NCBI GenBank assembly: GCA_963576475.1
Contig: OY754968.1
Coordinates: 17,620,734-17,684,733, forward strand
From: Molanna angustata
Taxonomy: Eukaryota > Arthropoda > Insecta > Trichoptera > Molannidae
Direction of reading: 5' to 3'
DNA: 64,000 nucleotides
The position numbers and the translations under genes were made by a program. Shown here in pieces: positions 36,263-46,880 of this stretch; position 1 is the stretch's first letter, and the number at the start of each line of letters is the position of its first letter. The notes under the pieces were generated by a model, which saw only the letters and a program-made list of their open reading frames with translations, searched no databases and was not told the DNA's origin.

Positions 36263-36388
36263 CCAGCAGGACAAGTCCCGTTCCATGGTAACCCATGAAG
36301 CAAGAGTATTCCATATAGTAAATTTTAAAAATTGAAAATCTAAATGGAGGGTTTTTATTCTGCCGTTTGACCGGACTTGCCCCCCTGG
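36263..36388. repeat. MITE of the 'caagtc..gacttg' hairpin family
   Basis: Ends ccagcaggacaagtcccgtt and ccggacttgcccccctgg. This is a diverged relative of the two hairpins in dock intron 3 (52411-52592 and 52958-53145). Confidence 0.6.
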
Positions 36389-36399
36389 TTTTGTAGATG

Positions 36400-39050
36400 T
36401 TTTTTTAATTTTGCGTTTTATGTGTAGTATAAAAAAAGTACTTGAAACCTATAATGTGACAAAATTTCCGAAAATAAGTTTTCAGTATCATAAATGTTTA
36501 TCCCATCAAGCCGCATCGATATATGAAATCTACCGAGTGAAAAAAAAATTTCCTTTAGCCTATCTACATTCATTCTAAAGTAGACAATCATATGAAATCT
36601 ACCATGTATTGCAAGGAGCACATGGTAGCTTTCACAACACCACATACAAACTTCACTGACTGATAGCAACCGACTGTGAAATCTACCATATGACATAAAT
36701 TTGTAGGTTTCAAAATTATTTTGCAATAAATTATTTAAATTTATTACCAAATAGTGTACTCAATTATTTAACATAAATATGCCTATTTATTTTAGTTATA
36801 ACATTGGAATTTACATCTTTTAATCGGTTTTTTGATACAAAGAGATATAATAAATATCCTTATTTGTATACTTACATAGTTAAAAGTAATCTATAATATT
36901 CAGTGTGCAAGATATTTGTTTATATTGTGTACAAAATGTATGTTAGATAGATAAATATTTTTACAGCCCCCTGTTAAGAATTGCAGATATAGATAATGCA
37001 CTTGTTGGATGTGACTAGGTATAGTTCATTCGGCAGATTGAAGTAAACTTTATTAGATAAATTATTCATGCCTACTCCAAAGTTATTGAATATAAATCTA
37101 TTACGAAATAAAAAGACCATTTTAAGACATATTTTATTTAAGAAACACAACTCAATCATTTCCAGTCATTCATTAGTAGTATAAATACATAGTGTAGATT
37201 CATATAAACAAATAGTTTAATAATCAATTTTGAGCACAGTGCAAATACATACATAGCACAGCACTTATGGATGAATTTCATATTATGTTTTGTATATTGT
37301 ATAAAAATGACAATTTACATCAAAATGATAATGTTACACAAACATCTATACAACTGGCATAATACTTATGATTGGGTATGTTATAGAACCATACAATGCA
37401 GGGGGGAGGGGTATATTTCAGTACATATCTAGCTTATAAACATTCATACATGACATGTAATAATATAATTATTACATGTCATGTATAATTAATTTAATAA
37501 ATGTAAATCCTAAATCATCCGGTAAATTAACTATTGTATTAGACATCTTTATTTTCATATTTTTATTACATATTTCTTAAATGTATATCATGACTAGCTA
37601 ATTTATTAATTGCGCCATCCAATACAAATTGTTAGCACAATAAATTGAATATGATTTTAATATAAATGAATAGAATAAATTTAATAAAAAACTCAAATAA
37701 TATTCAATCAAGAAAAAAAAAATTTTTACGTATCATTGACAAAAAATATTTTAACTACACATATCTTCCTAACAAACTTTTTTTTTACTATTGTAAATTT
37801 TAGTTGTTAAAACATAGCATACTTCAAATGAATCGTGGCGGACATACTGCATACAAAAAGAATTATTTTCAATCATTCATTAAACATTGTTAATAAAGAC
37901 CAAATAATATATTAAATTCTAGGTAAACAATATATGTTTGAAGAAAGGCATACACTTTCATAATAAATGCATAAATCATATTTTATGCAGACTTATTTTA
38001 CTTCAATAATTGAATATTATTAAATTACTTGCGCTAGGATTTCTTTCTGACAAAAAACATTAACAAATCTACCCAGGAGTATACAATGGTGTTTGAGACC
38101 AGTCAATTTTCAAATTGGGTGGATTTTGTTAAAAACGGAGGGAAATATTAACCTCAATACAGGATTAGTGTTTTATGTTTAAAAAATACACAATAAGTAT
38201 AGGTACACAGATTTGTTAAAGTTTGTTTGTATGAAACATAAAAATATTCATCTTTTCGTGTAATTTTTTTATATCTTGTTTAGAAAATACATTGTTTCAA
38301 ATCTGTATAATGGCAACTAAAAAAATATTTAAATGATTGAATAAATTGTGTATGAACAATTTATTTCATCCTTCTAGAACATCATGTACAAAGTTTTTTA
38401 TTCTTTTATTTTATAATAGGATGCTAACGAATAAATAATAACTCATTAATTAACAAAATGATTTTCCAATATCTAGATCACTTAATCTGTATTGATATGT
38501 TTCAAAATTAGTTCTACTATCTTTCAAAAGAAAACTATTATTTTAATTTATCTTGCATCTCGGGAGACTAACAGGTAATATGTCAAACATTCATTTAACA
38601 GGCACTCAATAACAAGTTCTACGTAAGTTAACTAACTAGTTCAGTTAGTTAAATAGATATCTGGCTCCTAAGCCAAGGGTGGATTTTTGGTGGAGAAACA
38701 ATTTTTAATTGTGTTTTCTGTTTGGATGTGAGAAGATAAAAAACAAGTCTCCCGAATGTGGCGATTTGTTATCGGGTGAGTGTTAAATAAATATTTAACA
38801 TACCTATACCTGTTAGTTGTTCAAGAAGCAATTATAAAAATAATAGAAAAATTTGGTACGGATCAAGCCACCTCAAAATATTTTTTTTTATAATTACAAT
38901 ATGTCTAAAGTGACAAAAGATTTTAGTAATAAACAACAGATGAAAGTAATGTATATAAAAAAATTCCATTCTTACCTTATAAGAGCATGATTTTTTCTCT
39001 TGTCATATAACTAAATAGAAATTCACAAGATGTTTCTCACTCTGGTACAG
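36400..39050. other. AT-rich intergenic region with small repeats
   Basis: No gene. 36523-36690 has tGAAATCTACC three times on + and a related copy on -. 36905-36960 is a LINE 3'-end fragment. 37446-37486 is a perfect 19-bp palindrome with a 3-nt spacer. 38555-38805 is an inverted-repeat element (gggagac ends, with inner atttaaca..cactca). One end of it recurs alone at 47525-47580. Confidence 0.5.
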
Positions 39051-39054
39051 ATGC

Positions 39055-39180
39055 CGGCAAGCTTCTTGAGCCTTTTAGTAGTAAAGTGGAGCGGTTTGTG
39101 CATGTACCAACTAAGCTTAAAAATAAAAAAAATGCATTCTGCGCGCCCACCTGACTGGCTCAAGAAGTTTGCCACTTACT
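39055..39180. repeat. Short MITE, ends ggcaagcttcttgagcc / ggctcaagaagtttgcc
   Basis: 17-bp near-perfect inverted ends about 125 bp apart. A related copy is at 8797-8872. Confidence 0.6.
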
Positions 39181-39457
39181 ATAATAAGTGAACTTTAAAG
39201 AAGCCTGTGTTAGTCTATCCAAATAAACAAGAGTTTTTCAACTAGAATATTTTAAAACTATCGACTCCTTAGACAAGCCCTCGCAGAAGTAGAAAAAGTA
39301 ATGAAGTTTGAAAGTTTCAATTGATTCAATCAATAAAATAACAGTCGTTTTGGCATGTGAATTTTGCCCTAAACCACTATATTTTGAGTCACTATGCGAC
39401 ATGTTTTGGCAGTGCTGTCCTGCCATCGACCGGCTAGTTGAGACTGAGTGTTGATGT

Positions 39458-39880
39458 TTAGTTTTTGGATGTGTCAGATGTGTGGGGAGGTGAGTAGAAT
39501 GGGTTGGTGGTGGACGGATTGGTGTCGAGGGGGGCGGGGGTGATACAGGGTCGGATTTGATTCTGTATAGTATTCTTGTTTTTTATGGGGAAGGCTGTCA
39601 AGAGTGGTGATGTATTGAGGAAAGTGTTATTGTTTATAAGTTTAATGCCGGTGTTTATATGTTTGTGTATTTCAAGTGTTTCGTAATTGTTTAGTCGGTT
39701 GCCTTTAAATAGTGTTTCGTGTAGTAATTTTAGTGTGTGGTTGTTGAATGCGTGGTTAGTCTCGATTATGTGGTTAGCAAATTCTGAGAAATTATTATTA
39801 TTTAGGCATCTCCGGTGTTCGTTCATTCTTATCTTTAAGTTGCGTGAGGTTTGTCCAATATAATGTTCATTACAGTCCCC
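39458..39880 (-). pseudogene. PLE GIY-YIG C-terminal fragment
   Basis: Reads MNEHRRCLNNNNFSEFANHI, then LHETLFKGNRLNNYETLEIH, collinear with the 14.4-kb element's endonuclease C terminus. The GIY and YIG motifs lie at or beyond the truncation point, so no catalytic core is present. Confidence 0.85.
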
Positions 39881-40300
39881 GAAACACCATATAAAGGCTA
39901 CCGACTAAACAATTACGAATCACTTGAAATACTCAAACATATAAACACCGGCATTAAACTTATAAACAATAACACTTTCCTCAATACATCACCACTCTTG
40001 ACAGCCTTCCCCATAAAAAACAAGAATACTATACAGAATCAAATCTGACCCTGTATCACCCCCGCCCCCCTCGACACCAATCCGTCCACCGCCAACCCCC
40101 TCTACTCACCTCCCCACACATCTGACACATCCAAAAACTAAACATCAACACTCGGTCTCAACTAGCCGGTCGATGGCAGGACAGCACTGCCGAAACATGT
40201 CGCATAGTGATTCAAAATATAGTGGTTTAGGGCAAAATTCACATGCCAAAACGATTAATATGAACAACCACAAAATATCCGCCGAGTATTTAAACTATAT
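39881..40300 (+). pseudogene. PLE C-terminal fragment, opposite orientation
   Basis: Starts gaaacaccatataaaggcta and encodes YKGYRLNNYESLEILKHINT, then LLTAFPIKNKNT, the extreme C terminus, followed by C-rich UTR, the structured motif (40161-40209) and the tail. Confidence 0.85.
40161..40209 (+). ncRNA. Degenerate hammerhead-like terminal motif, 39-kb PLE
   Basis: Same as 15731-15779 but helix II is GGCAG/CUGCC, a compensated A-U to C-G change, and helix I is ACUA-GC against GC-A-UAGU. The left arm (39389-39440, minus) has AAAAC instead of GAAAC. Confidence 0.4.
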
Positions 40301-40313
40301 TAAAATAACAGTC

Positions 40314-41730
40314 TTTTAAAATATGCTATTTTCCTGTTTACACCATCATCCAAAAAGGTAGATATGTTTATTATATTTATTATTACATCTTCAAATGAAT
40401 AACTATGAATGACCAAGTTTGCAAAGTTTAAGCATAAGCAAGTTTCTATATGAATTTCAAAAGTGTGTAAAATTGTAAAATAATACCCAACACGTTCAAT
40501 TTAAATAATCTGCTATGGTAAATATGGATATTTGCTCTTAATCCATTCATATGCAGGTGAACTTTAGACCCAAGATACACAGACTGCTTGTACCACAATA
40601 AACACCGTAACTTCATAGTCACAAATAATGCTAATGAAAAGAATAACATGATATGAATGAAATGAAGAACCAAGGCAGGAAAATTACGAGTATTGCGAAA
40701 TCACAAAAAAGTTTTTAATTTCAGAAAAGAAATCCATTCAAAAAATAAAAAGCTTTTTAAATCAGTAGAACTCAAAACTAACCTTTAAAGATTTCTCAAT
40801 AATTGATCAGATATTTATTAAATACCTATTTATAAATTAAATCATATTTAAATAATAATACTAGGTATTTTGAGATATATTCCTTTCCAATAATTCTTCT
40901 CTCTGTATAAACTGAAATATAATATGTACAACAAACATAATATAAATTTACTACAAATTTCAAAAATCCTGCATTAATATATTTTTTATATCATGTCCAA
41001 TAACATTCTGATATTATATTATGATAGGTACATATAAACTAAATACTTTTATTGTAATTCATTCACTGTTGAATAATTTTTAAAAGCAAACTTTTAAGCA
41101 GAAATATACAAATATAATACTAGTTGCATGTAATACATGAGATCGAATACATACCAAACTATAAAAACTTAAACACAAATTAAGAAATATTTTGTTTTCT
41201 ATGTAAAACATGTAGGTACATATTTATATATGTCAGGATAGGATAGTATGATAAGTCAGTCTGTTTTTCCTACCCAGAATATGAAAACATCATAATGTAT
41301 GTTTGTAGATTACGTAGGTATCAAACTATTGAGTGAGATATTGTGTAGTGTTTACTGCCTTACCAATTGTATGAAACAATGCAGTTTAATTGTTAAAAAA
41401 GTTTGAGATATACTACTACCAAATACTCTAGATATAATATGTACAGCTTCACAAAAAAACTGGCTTAGACAGACTGAGGTGTTACAATTGTTGTATCATG
41501 TTTGTATGTAATGCCATTCGTGTGTTGGAGAAGCATTATTTGTAAAATTGTTACAATTTATGATATATTTTGTTGTTTGTTCAGATCATTTTCATGTACA
41601 ATACCCCCTATTCAGTAACTATTGTAACTAAATTAGGAATGTTCTAAAATTGTAGATTTTAGATTTACGGTCTTATTTCAGCGTTATAAAATATCAACTT
41701 GGACTAAATGGAATAGGAACGTATTTAAAT
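40314..41730. other. AT-rich sequence, nothing identified
   Basis: No gene. A short match to the 51440 MITE end occurs at about 40575 (agatacacagactgcttg). Confidence 0.5.
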
Positions 41731-41927
41731 GGGTCGGTGGCAGAGTGGTTAGCGCGCTGGGCTAGTAATCTAGTGGTCGCGAGTTCGAATCCTGCCTCAA
41801 CCGATTTCGTTCACCTAAGCACAAGCATTTATTTGCTTATTTTAGGAAACGTAGGAAGATGTATATGTACTTGTTTAACAAGGACACATTCATTTAAAAA
41901 AAAAAAATAAATAAAAAAAAAAAAAAG
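41731..41927 (+). repeat. tRNA-derived SINE, best-preserved copy
   Basis: gggtcggtggcagagtggtt starts a tRNA-like head with an intact B box (gagttcgaatcc). The family body follows (gttcacctaagcacaagcat..aacgtaggaagatgtatatg) and then a long A-rich tail. Most likely the youngest of the copies here. Confidence 0.9.
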
Positions 41928-42305
41928 TAAGTGTATAATATTAAGAAATTTGAATAAACAATATTTTGTTTAGGATAATAATTTTGCTAATAATTCATAC
42001 TAATAATCCCAAGTAAATTAACCAAAATATAAAGAATTATACACCATTGATGTGTTTTATTATACCGTGAATCCTCCTTAATACTCGAAATAATTAAATA
42101 AATGTATTAAATCATGACATTATCCTATATTTTATAGCAAAAAGATAGTGATAATATTATATGATTAATACGTATAAAACTGAACTTATCACCTCAAGCC
42201 GACAGATGGCTCTGCAAGAAATGTTGCCGTCTTGTTGTATGGGGAATGTCAAGAGCTGTGCGTATTATTATATCTAGAGTATTTGCTACAACAATATTAA
42301 TATTT

Positions 42306-42885
42306 TTTCTAGCAAATTAAATTATCTAGTTGGGGTGTTTCAGCTTTTTTCAATATTTTTAAAAAATTTGAAAATATAGGCAGTTAAACACATAAATTTA
42401 TTAAAAAAAATGTTTTTCTTAATAGAAAATGTTTGAGAAACTCTGTAATTTTTTTGAAAAAACAAATTTGCGATTTTGTATTTTTCTATATTTATACCAA
42501 TTTATAGGATCTAGCCTAGATGATTTTTGAGATATATGGAAAAATAAAGTGAAAATTCAAAAGTTGATAACCCCTGACTGAAACAAAAATTCAAAATTCT
42601 AGAAGTTTTGTAGGCCTATAACTATCTATATATTCTTGAATTTTAGGCTCTGTGTATTGAGTTAAAAGTTATAAGGCGACACACAGAAAACACACAATTT
42701 TTTTTACTTTAAATTCTGAATTCATTCATATATAGAACACATATGCTACGAAGCCTCTAAGTTGGTGTTTTTGGCACACAAAAAATCCACTACATCATAC
42801 AAAATGTTCTTTAATACACGCATCTTGGCTTAATACTGTCGATTCATTAAGAGAATTAAATTTTCTTGAACGAATTGACAGTTGG
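42306..42885 (+). repeat. Interspersed repeat copy A
   Basis: Starts aaattaaattatctagttgg and ends near aattgacagttggataagc. The same sequence recurs at 43205-43428 and, after an insertion, at 44453-44660. AT-rich, no coding. Confidence 0.75.
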
Positions 42886-43550
42886 ATAAGCAAATTATTG
42901 TCAACGCAGATTAATGAATATGAATGAAAGCCTCAATTCTGTTTATAATTTTATTTTATTGAGAATAGATAGAGCTGTATTAGAAAAAAATAAATAAGTT
43001 AATTAATATTGGTAACAATCTAAATCCAAATACATACAAACATACTTTTAAATTTAAACAAATATAAGTAAATAAAAGAATGATGATATAATGTTATGTA
43101 GTAAACACATAACAGTGGAAATTGTTTCACATAAAAACATCAACTGATATAAACAAACATTTTGGACCTGATATATAGTTGAAGTATGTATATTGAAGAA
43201 TGAATGAAAATTAAATTATCTAGTTGGGGTGTTACGGCATTTTTTGATATTTTTAAAAAATTTGGAAATTTAGGCAGTTCTCAAAACTCAAAAGTTGACA
43301 ACCCCTGACTGAAACAAAAATTCTATATTCTGAGCATAAAAGTTTTGTGAGCCTTAAATTTATATTTTCTGAAATTTTAGGCTCTGTGAATCAAGGGGAT
43401 CAAAAGTTATAAGGGGATACACACAAACAGTCTTACTAATAAACGTGTTGTAAAAGTTACACGACCGTTCACCCGTGTAGGCAAAAACGTTACTAATAAA
43501 CACCGTCTACTAGATCAGTTGGTTAACAATTGCGTATCTCTCATACAAAT

Positions 43551-43619
43551 GAGGCTGGATTCGAACTCGCGACCACTGGATTACTAGCCCAGCGCGCTAA
43601 CCGCTCTGCTATCGACCCA
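43551..43619 (-). repeat. tRNA-like SINE head joined to a different body
   Basis: The minus strand reads gggtcgatagcagagcggtt..gagttcgaatcc like the SINE heads at 318 and 41731. The sequence after it (tcatttgtatgagagatacg) is unrelated to their body. Confidence 0.65.
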
Positions 43620-43687
43620 TCTAAATTGCACGCATATTTTAGGTAGTTTAGCGGTATCAGCAGTTTTCAATCTGTCGATTGACACGG

Positions 43688-43912
43688 CTTCAAGACTGTA
43701 GAATTCCATAATAATTATGATAAATATGAACACATATATTTTCCACAACTAATTTATTTTGACTTCAAGACTGTAGAATTCCATAATAATTATGATAAAT
43801 ATGAACACATATATTTTCCACAACTAATTTATTTTGACTTCAAGACTGTAGAATTCCATAATAATTATGATAAATATGAACACATATATTTTCCACAACT
43901 AATTTATTTCGA
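43688..43912. repeat. Tandem repeat, 3 x 75 bp
   Basis: Units starting cttcaagactgtagaattcc at 43688, 43763 and 43838 are virtually identical. Confidence 0.95.
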
Positions 43913-43992
43913 CTTCCGACGACCGTTTCGGCTTACAAGGCCATAATCAACTGATTGATCATAATCATATGTGTTCATATTTATCATAATTA
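43911..43992 (-). repeat. PLE-type terminal motif and inverted flank
   Basis: The minus strand reads ttgattatggccttgtaagc, then cgaaacggtcgtcgg: GGC/GCC stem, then GAAAC. 43968-43992 is the complement of part of the 75-bp unit (aattatgataaatatgaaca), so the tandem repeat and this piece form an inverted arrangement. Confidence 0.5.
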
Positions 43993-44660
43993 ATTTAGCA
44001 GTGTTTTAAGACAACTGTCATCCATCATAAATCAAGATTGATTTTGATCTGTATGTTTATATATTGGAATAATATGATGAAAAATCTTATAAATTATTTT
44101 ATTATCGATATTTGTGCTAAGGAGCGAAAAGTTGTTAAAAAATTAGCTCCTTTATAATATCTACAAACGTGTTCGCATGGGTATTTGTATGATGAAATTA
44201 TTCATTATATTTTCCATATTCCTATTTTAAAATGTGATAAACATATGAAAATATTGACCACGACAAATTTCAAAATTAGAATGGCGGCTCTAAGCATGTG
44301 CGGGTGCGAAAATAAAACATCGGATTATTTATATTGTAAGTCTGTTGCAACAACCCAGTTATACGGCGTTTATTAGATAGATTCTTAAATAAATGCTAAA
44401 CGGGCTTAACATGGTGTGTAACTAAAACACGGGTGTGCGGTTGATTTTTATTAGTAAGACTGTAAATGTTCTACTCCGAATTCCGAGTAAATCCATGTGT
44501 GGAACATTATATGCTGCGAAACCTCTAAGATGTCGTTTTTTTACTTCAAAATTGAAAAAACCATGAAAAATATAGGCATGGCCATACTAATCTCGCATAT
44601 CTTGGCTTAAAACTGTCGATTCAAGAGAAATAAATTCTCTTCAATGAATCAACAGTTGGA

Positions 44661-46329
44661 CAAAACAAAAATTTACATAACAAGAAAAGTGAAACACAAC
44701 ATAAATTCCCAATATGTTTTTAAAGACAAAAAATGTTCTCTGATCAATCCCCATGAATCAACCTAAAAAATTCAATCCCCCTAAATTTTTACTAACCAAT
44801 TTCCACTGTTTGTAATAAAAAGGTAATTATTTGACAGCGCAACTTAAAAAGAGTTGACAAACAGAAAAATATGCAGAACTACATTGATTGATGTAATATA
44901 AAACTAAATATGTCTACAAACATAAACAGGATAATGGAGTACATGAAAAAACATTTAAATTTCTCAATAATCATGTCTTGAAATTCTATAAGTGAAGGAA
45001 CATAAAAAATGTATTATTACGTCATCTATTCTCTATTTCAATGAATGACAGCTCTCTATTGAAAATAATGATTTTGTTCAAATTATGGTATACGTTAATC
45101 AAATGATTGATTGCATAATATACCGAAAATGAAGACTTTGCTTTTATAAATAAATTTAAAACTCATTTTATAGTTGATTATGTCAAAAAACATCTTTTAT
45201 TATTCTTACTTTATAACAAATGCTACAGAATAAATTTATATAAATAAGTGTGATCTATATGTTGTCATATCTGGCATACATATTTTAGTTTCATACATCT
45301 GACAACACTAAGAAATCTCACCAATACATAGAAAAAAAAACACATTATTAAGTGAAACGGACAATAATGCAAAGTAGTGAAAAAATGAGACTGAACTAAA
45401 TTATATATAATCACAACATTTATCGATAGTGCATATCCCACAAAACTGAAAGGCTCTCTGACACATCGCAAATAATTTCCTGGACAGAAATAGACAAACC
45501 TTTAAGTTGTTTTATGTTAAATAACTATAGATATAAATAACTACATTTCTTACGTAAAATTTACCTTAACTGTTTAATAATCCCATACAACCGTGCTTTA
45601 CAGTATTCACTCATAATCTTGTTTTTTTTTCTTCATACAATGGTGTGCACTGTGAAAAGAATGAACCTTCCCGATTATTTTGACGCTTAATTTTTGCAAG
45701 GGAATAGGTTCTGAAAAGTCAAACGTACTATGCACCGGCGCAGCATAGAAAAAAATATATCATTATGACCGCTCTTTACTTAGTCTGCGAATTCGTATTA
45801 TGAACTAAAGAATTTAATAGAACGCTACATTCACGTTTTGCCGTCACTTTGACACGGGACAAAAATTGGGGAACAAAGTGTGAAGAATATGAGAGAAACA
45901 GCTCCACACGCCCCGCACAATTTTGGACAGAGTGAGGTGCAGCCATTACATGTCTTGTCTTGCTATGTGATATAGTAATTATTAGTTGCCCAAGAAGTAA
46001 AATAAAATAAGAGAAAAAGTAATATAAATCGCATGTGCAACCACTTATCATGATGATTCCTGGAATGTGTCAAGTCAGAAAAGTATTGAGCAAAAAATAC
46101 CGCGTTATAACAAATCCACACATACCAAGGTCGCGTTGACGGGGATTACCTCTATAGTTTTACAGATATTCATAAATGATTATCATTCAATCAAATATAC
46201 GATCAATTAATTTATAGACAGAAATTGGTCAATTGGTATTATAACATTGAATAAAATGTCAAATACAACATGTGATTTTGATATTTCATATGCCTTCTAG
46301 AAAACAAAATACATATATGCATCATTTGT
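44661..46329. other. Intergenic; includes a dispersed-repeat copy
   Basis: 45120-45350 repeats the interior of the 7503-7845 element (ttttataaataaatttaaaa, then ctatatgttgtcatatctgg). 45640-46060 is slightly GC-richer but shows no sustained frame. Otherwise nothing. Confidence 0.5.
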
Positions 46330-46880
46330 TTACAGATAGATAGAATTTCGCAGTCTCTTACCCCACTCCATTGGGAACGTTTCAGAGTATGTAGCTCTAT
46401 TCATCCCAGGAGCGGCTGCTCATCAGACGAAACAAGGAACTACTACGTAGCATATTTCATACCACTACCCCTAAGAGTCCGACTACAAGCGTGAAGGTCC
46501 ACCTGTCATGGTGAGGTTCTCCCGTCTCAACAGTGCTCGGTAACAGGCGACTCAACAGCGAGCCTTCACCACGCATTGACAGTACTTTCAGTTCTTCAAT
46601 TTCCACGCTAAGTGCGATGTAGGCTACACTGAATCATCAGTGTGGCGAGTTACCGCCGATCGGGACACGCCAGTCATGGCGGGCAGCTCCTCTACCCCAT
46701 AGTACTAGTATAGGCTATTTACAGGAACCTCACCACACATTGACAGTACTTTATAGTTCTTTAATTTCCACGCCAAGTGTGATGAGTCAGTCTAGTGAGA
46801 CTTTAAGGCGTCTGCCCTGCTCTTCCATAGGTTAGAATTGAAGGGGGCACCAAACTTTTGCCCAGAGTCCTAGGATAAGG
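46330..46880. repeat. GC-rich block with an internal direct repeat
   Basis: A block of about 550 bp with balanced GC in AT-rich surroundings. A roughly 50-bp segment occurs twice about 163 bp apart (caccacgcattgacagtact..ttcaatttccacgctaagtg and its diverged copy near 46731). No frame is recognisable. Probably a transposable-element UTR. Confidence 0.45.

Larger units (their letters stand above)
39334..40313. mobile_element. Penelope-like element: inverted pair of 5'-truncated copies, 13-bp TSD
   Basis: taaaataacagtc flanks the insertion (39334-39346 and 40301-40313). 39347-39880 is a minus-strand and 39881-40300 a plus-strand PLE 3' part, joined 5' to 5'. It has the same family and architecture as 14394-15880, including a right arm that runs about 47 bp past the left one and carries the ccacaaaatatccgccga tail. 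Confidence 0.9.
43429..44452. mobile_element. About 1.0-kb non-autonomous DNA transposon, 17-bp TIRs
   Basis: Ends acagtcttactaataaa and ttattagtaagactgt, followed inward by a second matching stretch (gtta.ac.acgg, then cacccgtgt). It exactly fills the gap in repeat copy B. It contains a tRNA-like fragment, a 75-bp tandem repeat and a PLE-like terminal motif. A 63-codon frame at 44185-44376 (with GCENKTSDYLYCKSV) is not recognisable. Confidence 0.65.
43205..44660 (+). repeat. Interspersed repeat copy B, split by a transposon
   Basis: 43205-43428 matches 42318-42690 (aaattaaattatctagttgg, then aactcaaaagttgacaaccc). The match resumes after 44452 (gaacattatatgctgcgaaa, then tcttggcttaaaactgtcga, then cagttgga), giving the interruption's boundaries. 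Confidence 0.7.
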
